A stretch of DNA of 64,000 nucleotides from Papaver somniferum (GCF_003573695.1 NC_039362.1:199370585-199434584); one strand, 5' to 3'. Counted from the stretch's first letter, positions 9,833-21,049 are shown. The notes: generated by a model not told the origin, from the sequence alone. Numbers and translations are program-made.

Positions 9833-10589
9833 ATGAATAGAATTAGTGAAAATGACAAAAGATTGGAGTGTAATATGATAACAAAAACGATGATTAATGA
9901 ATTCCATGAAAGCATCAAAGGAATAATACATAAACGAAATTTTGAAGGAAGGAAAGTTATGGCGGTAGAGAACATCACCCTTGAAAGATTGGGAAAAGCA
10001 AAAAATTGCATTCATGGCGGCAGAAATACCAAAAGAAAATTTGAACCACACATCTCCGTTGGTCATCACAGTGCCTATTACACGAAAAGAGAAGGAGACA
10101 ACAATAAAATCCACAGGAGAATGGATGTTGAACAGAACTTTAATCGATACAGGAAGTTCAGTTGATATAATATTTTATCACGCATTCCGGGGAATGGGAT
10201 TTAAAGATGAAGAAATGTCCAGTTCAACATATTTTGTTCACGGCTTTGGAAAATCCACAACAAAACCTAAAGGAGAGATAGTGGTACGAATTCCACTTGG
10301 AGAAATCGAAACACATGTAACATTGTGCGTGGTGGATATGGAATCGCCATATAGTATGTTATTAGGAAGATCATGGATACATGCGATAAAAGTTGTGGTA
10401 TCAACGTTGCATCAATGTATTAAATTCCCCACACCAAATGGAATAGGTGAAATCAGAGGAGATGTTGACAATGCGAAATTATATCATCAACTTGAAGTAA
10501 AACATTATGAAGGACAAGCAAAAAAGAAACAATTTCGCAGAAAATTGGCAAAGGAAGCAAAGAAGGAAGAAGAATTTAGGTATATATGA
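9833..10589 (+). pseudogene. R1 gag tail and aspartic protease
   Basis: The frame 9833-9980 (FHESIKGIIHKRNFEGRKVM) then, after a frame change near 9981, LKDWEKQKIAFMAAEIPK aligns with the spacer before protease in R2 and R3 (FHDNV...REIMN, LEEW.KQ.IAFTAEEIP). The retropepsin follows: active site LIDTGSSVDIIFY (about 10135-10175), then GFGKSTTKPKGEIVVRIPLG, ESPYSMLLGRSWIHAIK and STLHQCIKFPTPNGIGEI. The frame ends at 10587-10589 after a lysine-rich tail. Capsid and zinc-knuckle regions present in R2 and R3 are absent, so a deletion joins the leader to this point around 9740-9840. Confidence 0.8.
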
Positions 10590-10648
10590 TAAGGGCAAAA
10601 GAAGGCAAAGGAATACCCAGCGAAATTTCGGAATAAGGAGAAGGACCC

Positions 10649-12080
10649 ATGAAAACAATAAAAGAACCAACACCAATGGGAGAACCTAAAGCCAGTTACC
10701 CTTCCGCAGAACCAACAAAAGAAATAAACGTTGGGACTATAGAGGAGCCTCTAATGTTGAGAATTGGAACCAAAATGGATATAGAAGAAGAAGAAAGAAC
10801 TGTTAACTTATTGCGAGAATATAAAGATGATTTCGCAGGAAGCATGGATGAGATACCAGGAATAGATCCATCAATTGCATGCCACAAATTGGAGATTAAC
10901 AAAAATGTGAGACCATTTAAACAGAGAATAAGAAAAATTGCAACAACTTACCATTCCCAAATAGAAGAAGAACTACAGAAAATGTTTGAGGCGGGAATTA
11001 TAAGAGAAGCTAAATACCCATAATGGATAGCGAATATGGTCATTGTCCCAAAGAAAAACAAAGGAATCAGGATTTGCATAGATTTCACTGATTTAAACAA
11101 AGCTTGCCCCAAAGATAGTTTTCCGTTACCAAATATTCCTCAAATGGTGGAATCTGCAGCGGGAAATGACAGGGTATCATCTTTAGATGGGTACAAAGGG
11201 TATAACCAAATCCCTCTCGCTGAAGAAGATCAATAACATACTGCTTTCTTTGCCCCTAGAGGTTTATATTGCTACACGAAAATGCCATTTGGTTTGCGAA
11301 ATGCGGGAGCAACATATCAAAGAATGGTAGAGAAGGTGTTCGCAAAATGGATACACAAGACATTAGAAGTATACGTGGACGACATGTTAGTAAAGAGTAA
11401 AGAAGCTAAAAACCATGTACAAGACCTGAGAGAGATTTTTGAACAAATGCGGCAATTTAACATTAAATTGAATCCTGAGAAGTGTACTATTGGAGTTGCT
11501 TCGGGAAAAATTTTAGGCTACATTGTATCAAAGGAAGGAATACAGGTTGATCCGGAAAAAGTGCAAGCATTTCGTGCCAACACCAACAACAATAAAAGAT
11601 GTACAGAAGTTGAATGGGCTTCTAGCTTCGCTGGGGAGATTCATTTCGCGATCATCAGACAAATGCAAATATTTTTTTCGATATACTCAAGAAGGGTGTG
11701 AAACTTAAATGGACTGATGAATGTGAAAAAGCTTTTCAAGGAATCAAAGAACATCTTATGAATACAACTATTTTACAAAAAGCAGAACAGGAGAAGAATT
11801 ATTGATCTATCTTGCGACGACGTCGCATGCATTAAGTGTTGTGTTATTGCGAGTAGACGCAGGAGTGAAGAAACCCATTTATTACATTAGCAAAACTTTT
11901 AATAGTGCCGAGAAGAATTACTCAAAGATTGAAAAGTTAATTTTAGCATTAGTTTATGCATCATTTAAACTCCGCATATACTTTCAAGCACACAAGATAA
12001 AGGTATTAACAAAGGTACCAATTGAATCAGTGATGAAGAATTCTAAAAGATCAGGAAGAGTGGAGAGATGGAACGCATAA
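10649..12080 (+). pseudogene. R1 reverse transcriptase and RNase H
   Basis: The Ty3-type reverse transcriptase is complete in outline: HKLEINKNVRPFKQRIRK, then VIVPKKNKGIRICIDFTDLN followed by KACPKDSFPLP, LDGYKGYNQI, MPFGLRNAGATYQRM, and the catalytic YVDD at 11372-11383. The connection (PTTIKDVQKLNGLLASLGRF) and the first RNase H (KPIYYISKTFNSAEKNY) follow. Defects: TAA at 11021-11023 before WIANMV, TAA at 11234-11236 before HTAFF, frameshifts near 11568 and 11690, another near 11800, and TAA at 12078-12080. It would copy element RNA to DNA in the cytoplasmic particle if intact. Confidence 0.9.
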
Positions 12081-12090
12081 GCAGGCCACT

Positions 12091-12879
12091 TTGATATTAA
12101 ATATGAAATTTTGTCTTCACCAAAATCACAAGTTGTTGCAGATTTTTTTGGAAGAATTTCCTTTAGAAGAAGATGAAGCAGTAGAAAAAATGATGGAGGT
12201 AGAAGAAGAACATGGAGATCCAAAAGATTTGTTAACAGAACCAAATAGATGGGAGATATTGGTAGATGGATCATCAAATGGAGAAGGAAATGGAGTTGGA
12301 ATTGTTTTAATTTCGCCAGAAGGAATAAAAATGGCTTTTTCATTCAGATTGGAATTTGCATCCACTAATAATGAAACGGAATATGAAGCTGTGGTACATG
12401 CCTTAAAATTTGCAATAGAAATGAAACTAGAAAATGCCAGGATCACAAGTGATTCGCAGCTAGTTATTCGCCAAATAAAGGGAGAATATACTACAAATGA
12501 ACCATCCTTGAAGAAATACAAGAAGCTGGTTGAATAATTGTCAGCGAAAATCCAAAAAATAAGATGGAGGCACATTTCAAGAAAGGATAACAGACTCGCA
12601 GACGCTTTTGCTTTCATCTCAAGCATGATGACAGATCCAACTGCGAGATGCATAAAAATACAAACACTTTTGTCACCATCATTTAATAAAGAAGAAGAAG
12701 ACGTGGACGTGATGATAATAGACAATGAAAAAAAAGAACAAATGAACAATATCGCAGACTGGAGAATGGAACTTCATGCATATTTGGTGAAAGGAGAAAC
12801 ACCAAGAAATAGATTGGAAACACACAAGTTAAAAAGCCGTGCAACGAATTATGAATTAAGAGATGGGTTGCTATACTAA
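12091..12879 (+). pseudogene. R1 second (archaeal-type) RNase H
   Basis: After the tether, a second RNase H domain reads ILVDGSSNGEGNGVGIVLIS, then NNETEYEAVVHALKFAIEM and ITSDSQLVIRQIKGEY, with the three acidic residues of the family (D in VDGSS, E in ETEYEA, D in TSDSQ). It is followed, after an in-frame TAA at 12535-12537, by WRHISRKDNRLADAFA, which supplies the late Asp. A duplicated RNase H of this type between the first RNase H and integrase is the diagnostic feature of the Tat lineage among plant Ty3 elements. The spacer 12600-12879 to integrase is acidic and lysine-rich. Confidence 0.87.
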
Positions 12880-12901
12880 AAGTCCTTTAATAGACCATCA
12901 C

Positions 12902-14012
12902 TCAGATGTTTGACACGAGAGGAAGGAAAAAAGGTGCTAAAAATTTTACATAGTGGGGATGCTGGCAATCATAGTGGAGGAAGATCTTTGGCACATAGAG
13001 CAAAAATGCAAGGTTATTACTGGCCATACATGCATGAAGATGCAAAATAAATATCAAGACGTTGCGAAGACTGTCAGCGGCATGGAAAGAAAATACATGC
13101 ACCTGGAGCACCATTGTCATCTTCAACTAGTGTATGTCCTTTTGGAAAGTGGGGCTTAGATATTGTGGGACCACTTTTACCAGGATCTGGACAAAGAAGA
13201 TACTTAATAGTCGCAACAGATTATTTCACAAAACGGAGAGAAGTGAAGGCAGTACAGCATATTCGCGGCAAAGATATCTTTACATTCATATTCGAAAATA
13301 TCATTTGCAGATTCGGAATTCCCGCACAGTTGGTATCTGATAATGGGAAACAATTTGAAGGACAGAATATAGAAATGCTACTTAATGCATTCAAGATAAA
13401 ATGTGGAAAATCTACTCCTTTGTATCCACAAGCTAATGGGAAAGTAGAAGCAACAAACAAAACAGTTGCAGATATATTAAAGAAGAAATTGGAAGGACAT
13501 CACAGAGCATGGTGCGAATAAGTACATAATGCAGTATGGGCTTATAATACAACTAGAAGAGAAGCTACTGGAATGTCACCTTTTTGTTTAACATACGGAG
13601 TTGAAGCGGTGTTACCAACAGAAGTTGTTATTCCGACAACAAAAAAAGAATCTTGGGAGAAAAATCTTAGTGCGGGCTTGATTTTAAATAAACTTGATGA
13701 GTTATAAGAAAGAAGAGAAAAAACTTTACATCATATGGAGAATTATCAGCGAAGACTAGCCCGAGAATATAATAAACGTTTCAAAATACGCGAATTTCAA
13801 CCAGGAGATTTAGTTCTGCGAGAAACACCCATATATCAGCGAGAAAATGGTGGAAAATTAGCTAAAAATGGGATGGACCTTACATCATTAAGGAGATAGT
13901 TGGAACAGGAGCTTATATATTAATGGATCAAGAAGGAAGAGATGTTGGTCATAGATTAGACAGACCATTGAACAGGTTGTACTTAAAAAATACTATCCGT
14001 AAGAAGCTTTGA
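12902..14012 (+). pseudogene. R1 integrase
   Basis: The HHCC zinc domain reads H...GNHSGGRSLAHRAKMQGYYW with C..C in RRCEDCQRHG (about 12950-13085, one in-frame TAA). The DDE core has LDIVGPLLPGSGQRRYLIVA, VSDNGKQFEG and YPQANGKVEATNKTV, giving D, D and E (13114-13521). TAA at 13519-13521 interrupts before VHNAVWAYNTTRREATGMSP, which runs on as SPFCLTYGVEAVLPTEV. A further TAA is at 13705-13707 and a frameshift near 13860 precedes GPYIIKEIVGTGAYILMDQE. The C-terminal part ends with PLNRLYLKNTIRKKL at the TGA near 14010. It would insert element DNA into the chromosome if intact. Confidence 0.88.
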
Positions 14013-15262
14013 GAAGTTATGGATTTTGAAAGAATAATTGCAAGATTACTCATATCAAAACAAGATCATGATGTGCGAAATTTTCGCAGAGATAGTCACA
14101 GAACAATGACATAAAAGAAAGGGGTGAACCTTTATGGCGTACACCTTAGTTCGCGAATAAAATTTCGCAAGAGGAAAATGTAAGACCTAAAGTATGTCAT
14201 ATTAGGGGGTACCTGTTGCATGGCTCAGGGAAAGGATACACCGCCACCGGAACCTGAGTCATGGAGATTTGGGGTCAATAAAGCCCATCCGGGAGAGGCA
14301 CCTTGGATTCTCAGCTTAAGCATATGACTTGGGTTGGGCGACTAAGGTAATAAAGACTCTCCCAATGAGTGCAGATCTGATTAAGGTGTCGAGGTACACG
14401 GTTGAGTCAAGAGTGCCAGGGACGTTTGAAGCGTACCTTGCCATTCTTGACAAGTCTTGGCTTATACTGCACTCTGCCTCAAGAAAACCCCACTTAGGGT
14501 GCAGTCTCGTAACCATAAGCCCTATAGGTAAAAGGGATAAGAGGCTGCGAAAACAACTGGTTGTTGTTAAGACTGGATGGGAGGAGCTAACCTTGTATGG
14601 TAGAAGTACGCCTCCTTGAAGGGGCAACCAGGGGGAGATAAGGGCGGCACCCTCAATTAGGGAGCTGATAAGTGTCTTAAGAAACAAATGTCATGAGGCT
14701 TTTTATTCGCAATGATATTAAGGCTTGTCATATTTGTGCAACAATCCTGAAGAGGCAATAATACAAAAGAAAAAGATAAGACGAGATCAATGGGTTTTCG
14801 CATGAAAGTGCGGAGAAGTCCTGCGATTTCGTCGCAAGACGACAATATCATGGGACTTTATTTTCGCAAGAATATTTAGGCCTGTCATATTGTCGCAAAA
14901 TTCCTGAAGAGTTCATAATACAAAAGAAAAAGTTAAGGCAAGATCAATGGGTTTTTGTATGAAAGTGCAAGGACGTCCTGCGATTTTGTCGCAATGAGAA
15001 GAGGTGGCATAATAAGACCTTTAATTAGGAAGGCAAAATAAGACCATATGATAAAACAAATTAATTATAAGTACCCGTAACATATTATTTTTTGCAAGAA
15101 AGATAATGAGAGGAAAGTATGGGAATCAATACACAAGAAGCATTATCTTTCTCATCAACAAAATATTAAAAGGAAAAGTTGACTCCAAAGTCGGTTGAAA
15201 AATGTAACTCTCAAAAGTGATAGAAATAAGACAGTTCAAGAAAACAAAGCTAGATAAGAAGC
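14013..15262 (+). other. Conserved non-coding block of R-family elements
   Basis: No protein is supported, but the block recurs in R2 (about 59100-60090) and, inverted and shortened, in R3 (31390-31860). It includes ATGGCGTACACC(T/C)TAGTTCGC, GTTGCATGGCTCAGGGAAAG and CATCCGGGAGAGGCACCTTG. Within it, a unit of about 155 bp is repeated in tandem (about 14697-14858 and 14859-15015), each starting CTTTTATTCGCAA or CTTTATTTTCGCAA and ending CCTGCGATTT(C/T)GTCGCAA. TCGCA/TGCGA words are strikingly frequent. It separates integrase from the end of the antisense gene and could hold 3' processing or packaging signals, though that is inference. Confidence 0.7.
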
Positions 15263-17527
15263 TCAAGCTTCAGTATTAATTTTAGTAGCGGGAGATAACA
15301 GAAATTCTTCGCCAATATTCTCGCAAGCATCTCCTTCATTTCGGTTTTCATCTTCGCCATGACTAGAATCTTGATTATCGCCAACATTTACTTCTTCGGG
15401 AGAAATTTCTTTCTCATTCTGATTAACACCAGCAGATGCTTCTTTAGAAGGAACCTCTTCTTCATCTTCTAAGAAATTATCCTTTGCACCGCTTTCGTAA
15501 TCATAATCACTATCAGCAGGACGAGGAACTTCATTGGCATCTACTTCTAAAGGATCAATTGATGTAGGAGGAAGAGAGTTGGATAATAAAATGTCATTTA
15601 CAAGGACTTCATCCCGGAGATGAACTTGGCGAAGAAGTGCTCTCTGATGATTCCTATCTTAAGCATCCTTAAAATAAGCAAGATAAACAAGTCTTCTTTC
15701 CGCTCGGTCGCGAGAACCAGTAAGAGTAGAGACAAGCAATGCATTTTCTTTGCGAATTTTGGCATATTTAGCCTCCAAAACAGAAATAGAAGAATGAAGA
15801 TTCTTCTCAGACTCTGCGAAAGATAGAATACAAAATTTCATTAAAGAGTTCGGAGAGATATGAAAAAGAAAAGATAATTAAGGCAGTCAAACTATTATGA
15901 CTACCTTCATTTTGCGAAATAAGGTGTTGAATCAAGGACATACAACTATTCTCCCAACGGTCCATTGCGTCATCAAATTTATCTCCAACTAAACCTTTAA
16001 GTCGAGACTGAAGATTTTTCTCTTTAGAAATAAGAAAGGCATTTTTCTTCGCAAGAGAAGAATAAGATTCTTCTAATTTGGAATATTGTTCTTTAAGCTG
16101 ATTTGCCTTTACACTTAAAGCTATTCTACCTTGAATGAGTGTATCTCTTTCAGTGATGGATGACTTTTTTACTTCTTTAAGTTCATTTCTCAAAGAGCGA
16201 AGAGATTGCTCTTGGTCATCACATACTTTTTGAAGAATACTAAGCTGTTGTGAGGATATCGCCATCTTATTTAAATAAGTTCTCTTCTCTTGGGATAAGG
16301 TTTTATTTTCATCTGATAAAGTTTCCATCCCTAAATTAGCTTTAGTTAAAGAATAAGAAAGACGAGATACTTCATTACTTAATAAATCTTGTCTTTGAAT
16401 TAATTGGGTATTTTCATTGGTAAGATTATTTATATGATCAAGAGAATATGAATAGAGGTTATCTAATTGGTTATATTGATCCATCAAAATTTCTTTATCA
16501 ACACGGGCTTCTTCAACAGCAGATTCAAATTGGTATCTCTCCATTATTCGTTTCTGGTTTAAAGCTTAACATACGAAAGAGGGATTTCAAGGATAATTAA
16601 ATATGGGAAGGATAAAACCATTAAAAAGGAAAATTCAAGACACAAATAAGAAAATTATACCTCTCAATTCATCATTCTTCTTGCGAAGATTGTCACGATC
16701 CAGTAAAACATTCTGAAGCTTCTGATTTTCGAGACGAAGAGCATTACATTCTTTTTCCAAAGCTGTCTACGAAACAGCTCTATCAGAACCCAAATGCTTG
16801 CTCAGAATTTCGCAAACATTAGACTTGATAGGATCAGTAGAAGACTTCTTGACATCATCCAGAACCTCAGATAAGACTTTGAAGGCAATATCTATCCCTT
16901 CCACAGTTTCTTTCGAAAGAGGAAGAGACTGAGATAGAGAACTGGTAGAGATAGAAGGTTGAGAAATATTTTCAATGGGAAGAGAAGAGGTTTCATTCAC
17001 AGCAAGGTCAACAGGGGGAGTTTCAATCATTAAAAAGTCAGCTGAAGAAATGAAGTCTGAAGCATCTTTTTCGCGAATTAGAGATAAAGGTTTATCTTGC
17101 GAACATGTCGCAGAAGATTTCGAAGAGATGAGTAAGTGGAAGGGAACAGAAGTTGGAACAGTTTTATGGTGGCGAGATTTCTTGGTTGGTTTATTAACAT
17201 CTTTATCACTCTGCGAATTACAATCCAGATAAAAAACAGAGGCAACAATATTATTATTAGAAAAGGATAGTGTTTCTTACTACCTTTTCATTCGCAGACT
17301 TTCTTTTATGCGCAACAACTTTATGCTGCAATTTGGGAATGTTAGGGTTCTGAACTGTAAATCTGGTATTTGAGGCGTTTTTGCTGAAATAACAAGAGTA
17401 TGGGAATCACATAAACAACACCAAATAAGGCAATAAACAAGATCAATTTCAGCAAAGGAAATAAACAAGATCAATTTCAGCAAAACTCATAAAGAAGAAA
17501 AAAGAAAACTAACCTTGATGAATCCAT
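15263..17527 (-). pseudogene. Spliced antisense gene inside R1, coiled-coil protein
   Basis: Five minus-strand exons join in one frame: 17527-17514, 17383-17284, 17210-16661, 16564-15905 and 15813-15263. Every junction is GT-AG and the lengths (14, 100, 550, 660, 551) sum to 625 codons including the TGA at 15265-15263. The product starts MDSS, has basic patches (KVVAHKRKSANEK, KPTKKSRHHK), a Ser/Glu-rich part, then long coiled coils (LEKECNALRLENQKLQNV, RQDLLSNEVSRLSYSLTK, LRSLRNELKEVKKSSI) and an acidic tail (NFLEDEEEVPSKEAS, SHGEDENRNEGDACE). Two nonsense codons break it: TAG at 16769-16767 and TAA at 15661-15659. Extra antisense frames are known from Tat elements, but I do not recognise this protein. 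It is probably nuclear; function unknown. Confidence 0.8.
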
Positions 17528-17720
17528 GGAAGATAATAGCAGGGAGATTGTTTCGAAGAAAATTATGAACTATGAAGATTTGCAGAAGAAATAGTATGAA
17601 GATGAAGAAGAATTTAAAAGGGTTGAAGAAGAAAGAAGAAAAGTTGCAATAATGGAATTTGCAGAAGAACGATGAAGTTGCAGAGAAAATAAAAAGAAAG
17701 AAGAAGAGAGTGAAAAGGAA

Positions 17721-17728
17721 TATATATA
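17721..17728 (-). promoter_or_regulatory. TATA-like box for the R1 antisense gene
   Basis: TATATATA lies about 200 bases upstream of the antisense ATG, in a segment (17720-17930) that is also conserved upstream of the antisense gene of R2, where TATATA sits at 63328-63333. That conservation, and the lack of other TATA words nearby, support a promoter pointing into the element from next to the 3' LTR. Confidence 0.45.
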
Positions 17729-17930
17729 GAGAGAATTTCTCCTCGAGAAAATAAACACGATTAATACAGAAAGATATAAGCGGTTAAAAAGTAACGGTTA
17801 CAAAAGACGTGTCGAGAAATAAATGGAAGAAAGAATACGTGTGATAAATGCAGAATATGAAGAGGAGAACAGCTGCGATATTTCTCACATCATTTTCTAC
17901 TTCGCAGAAAAGATATGAGAAGAGGCAAGA

Positions 17931-18400
17931 TGTAAGATCAGAATCTCGCAACAACAATATTTCAGCGAAATTATCAACAACATAATACAATAGCGTCGCA
18001 GAACAATTTCAGGAAGAATATAATAAATGACATCACCTAAGATCATGAGAAAGATGTGATAGTCATGCGAAAATTAGAAAGCTTACAAAATTAATATTTG
18101 TAAGGTTGCGATAATATCGCAGACTATATCCGAAAATAAAGGACAGATTAGCTGTCATCCACTATGTATTTTCTTATAAATAGTCGTTCGAGTTGTAAAG
18201 AGTGGGGGGAATCTTTTTTGAGAAAGAAACAAGTAAATAGGAGAGAGAAAGTTTAGAGCAGAGATCATTCTTGAGTTCTTTATCTTTTCTTGTAAGAACA
18301 TCCAAAGATTAATCAATAAAATTAAGAATATAAACCTAAAATGAGTTGATCAATAGTGAAATCATATGAAGAGTGTAGTGTAGGATTTCCTGCAACTACA
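17931..18400 (+). repeat. 3' LTR of R1
   Basis: It starts TGTAAGATCAG (first end base pair run altered from TGTAGG) and ends GCAACTACA. It is preceded by the purine run GAGAAGAGGCAAGA, the likely polypurine tract. The GCGA-N5-TCGC dyad is at 18108-18120. Confidence 0.92.
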
Positions 18401-18805
18401 AATGATATTGGTAATTATAAACTAACATAGCAGTATCAAAACAATGGACAAAAATATGAAAGACTATAAAGCTCTCCCTTTCCTTGGTTTTTCGTGAGTT
18501 ATAATTATCCGACTCCCATGTATAAACAAAACAAGTCAGTAACGAATCTATTGCAATAAGGTATGAATCACTAACAAAATACACAATTAACATAGCAAAA
18601 TGGCTGAATAACCTAAAATAAAAAATCTACTACAGAGTTGGACAGATGATATGAAGACCGGTAAAAGTAACTTATAATATAAAACTCACTAAGACAATGC
18701 CAACAGCATAGGTTCACAGAACGTTCACTTGTTATCCTATTTCAAAATGAAAAACTCCAAAGTCTATATGATGACATGAATATTACCAACAAAACTCATG
18801 GTAGA
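18401..18805. other. Short intergenic stretch
   Basis: AT-rich sequence between the R1 3' LTR and the end of the F-box relic. No supported feature. Confidence 0.6.
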
Positions 18806-19880
18806 TTACCAATTTAAGTATACGTATCCAGGGTCCTCATCCTCCTGAAGCTGCACGAAAGGATTTGTCTCCCCGGCTTCAACTAACTCCATTGTTTTTG
18901 TGTCTTCTTCGCCTAATTCTTTCAACGAAACTAAGGTGTTCCTGTGAGGAATACTTAAAGAAGCCAGTTCTTAAACTCCACCAGGCTTTTCGGGGATGAA
19001 GTTTTTGTGTCGTAAATCTTGAGATAAATACCAGTGTAAGTTAAAACACCACTTCTCTTTGTAATGGAAAATAATTTTCTTCCGTCAATTGTAAACTCTT
19101 TACTCCAGGACAATAACTGATGTTCCTTTGCCTGCTCTTTCATGTCATGATACTCACTCTTCCTTTTCAAAAGCCATATGTCATTAAATCCGATCAGTTC
19201 GCCATCTAGAGCAATAAAAAAAAACAAAAACCCATCCAAAACCCCATTCCACAGTGATACCAATCAATGTCTTGTTGCAAACGAGGTGGTGAAATATGTT
19301 CAGAAAACTTTTCCTCAGCCAAATCGAAGGTGACGATCATTTTTAATTCATCATCAATTCAATAGAGAGCTTCATTTGCAAAGATACCTGATTGCTGGCG
19401 TCTGAATCCAAAATTGAAGTTCCCAAGGATTCTCCATCCATTGCCAGAGCCTAGAGTGTATACATAGACCTCTACAAACTCGTGCTCAACGCATAAATTC
19501 CAAAATTTTATATTTCCATTGGTGAAAGAATCATAACCAAAGCTGGTGGTACAACAGAAATCAATATCATCCCAATCTCTCTCAATTTCTGAAAGCATAA
19601 CATATTCCTAGGTAATAGGGTTCAAGATACAGACAGATAGGTCTTGAGAAAGACAGATCAACCCATTACATGAACCAATAACCCTAAACAGAGAGGTAAA
19701 ATTAATTCTTTTAATGGGATTTGTTGACTCATCATGATTCTCGTTACATTCAATATAGTAAAACTCTTCATCATCAGTCAAACTTACCAAAATCAGCAGC
19801 AGCATTAGAAGGATGATTGAGATGATGTAAAGTAGAATGTTGGAATGCTCCATGAATGATCGATGAAACCCTTTTAATTT
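18806..19880 (-). pseudogene. F-box-associated (FBA) domain protein pseudogene
   Basis: The minus strand reads, in order: LHHLNHPSNAAADFGKF; DDEEFYYIECNENHDESTNP; VIGSCNGLICLSQDLSVCIL followed by NPIT; a TAG stop; EYVMLSEIE; TSFGYDSFTNGNIKFWN; VEVYVYTLGSGNGWRILGN; SGIFANEALY; a TGA stop; VTFDLAEEKFSEHISPP; DIWLLKRKSEYHDMKEQ; LSWSKEFTIDGRKLF; and, after a frameshift near 18960, HRNTLVSLKELGEEDTKTME to a TAA at 18808-18806. This is the C-terminal kelch-like/FBA substrate-binding region of plant F-box proteins of ubiquitin ligases. The N-terminal F-box itself is missing, and at least two stops and two frameshifts are present. Confidence 0.8.
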
Positions 19881-20222
19881 TTATGGAAAGCACACACAAA
19901 TACTTCTCTTTCCCAGGGTTTAACAAGTGATGTCCAAATTTAGAGAGTCTGGGTGTGGAAAGAGGAAAGCAAAAGAGAAGTCAAGTAAGTGAATGGATGT
20001 GGTTGCCGGGCTGGGCCTGACAGTAGAGGAGTTTTTCGATTTCTAAAGTTTATAAATCGAAGTTAGGTTTGATACACAATTTCAGAATGAATTCTAAAAA
20101 GCAAAAAGATCGACTTGTTGTAAAGTAATTTTTCTTTTTTTTTCCGACCGATAAAGAAAGATTACATTGATCAGAAAAGGGGTACAAAACATTTGAACCA
20201 CCCAAATGGAGAAAAGAGAAAA

Positions 20223-20691
20223 TGTAGGATCAGAATCTCGCAACAATTATGCCTCAGCGAAATTATCAATGGTACAGCACAGTAGCGTCGCAGAACAGTT
20301 TCAGAAATGATAGAATAAATGACGTCATCTAAAGTCATGAGAAAGATGTGACAGTCTTGCGAAAATTAGAGAGCTTGTGAAATTAATATTTGTAAGGTTG
20401 CGAGAATGTCGCAAACCATATCCGAAAATAAAGGACAGATTAGCTGTCATCCACTATGTATTTCCTTATAAATAGTCATTCGAGTTGTAAAGGAGAGGGA
20501 TCTTTTTTTTGAGTAAGAGACAAGTAAATATGAGAGAGAAAGTTCAGAGCAGATATCATTCTTGATTTCTTTATTTTCCTTGTAAGAACATTCAGAAATT
20601 AATCAATAAAATTAAGAGTGTAAACCTAAAAATGAGTTGATCAGCAATGAAATCATATGAGGGGTGTATTGTAGGATTTCTTGCAACTACA
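20223..20691 (+). repeat. Solo R-type LTR with perfect target duplication
   Basis: TGTAGGATCAG to GCAACTACA, 469 bp, related to the LTRs of R1-R3. It is flanked by GAAAA at 20218-20222 and GAAAA at 20692-20696, a perfect 5-bp target duplication. This confirms the LTR ends and shows that a complete element was removed by LTR-LTR recombination. The dyad GCGA-N5-TCGC is at 20400-20412. Confidence 0.95.
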
Positions 20692-21049
20692 GAAAAGAAA
20701 TAAGGAAAAAGACTCGATCACAAACAAAAGAGCAAAAAAAAAACCAAAACACCTAACAATTAGGTGGCTCAAAATAGAAAAAAATACCAATTAGTAACCA
20801 CAGTGTCAAAAGACACAGTTTCGAAATCCTTGATGACCATAGCCCATAGAAACAAGCAGTACTTAACCATGCGGATTACATGTACAGTGGTCTGTTCTTT
20901 TCCAGTAAAAACTCATGAGTTACGTTCATTCCAATCACACCAGAGAATTGCATCCGCCAAATAATTCCACAACTCTCTTTTCTATAATGTATCAAAATGC
21001 ATCTGTCATAACAAAAGATCAGCTGGTACACATGCTAGCTTTATGAAAG

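Larger units (their letters stand above)
9254..18400 (+). mobile_element. R1: Tat-like Ty3 LTR retrotransposon with antisense gene, gag largely deleted
   Basis: Two 470-bp LTRs flank protease, reverse transcriptase, RNase H, a second RNase H and integrase in Ty3 order, followed by 3.9 kb that carries a gene on the opposite strand. The second RNase H and the extra 3' region are hallmarks of the Tat lineage. Nearly all of gag is missing: the first recognisable codons correspond to the spacer just before protease. Stops and frameshifts in pol show it is dead. The LTRs differ at about 17 of 470 positions by eye. Flanking five bases are AAAAT on the left and AATGA on the right, so there is no clean target duplication, suggesting exchange with another copy or flank mutation. 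Confidence 0.9.

Noticed and set aside
14316..14687. Open frames of about 100-120 codons on both strands in the R1 conserved block, and a matching one near 31390-31628
   Set aside because: The block is conserved at DNA level in all frames, overlapping frames exist on both strands, and no protein motif or codon-type pattern is visible.
18396..18593. Short minus-strand frame after the R1 3' LTR
   Set aside because: AT-rich chance frame with no similarity to the F-box relic beside it.
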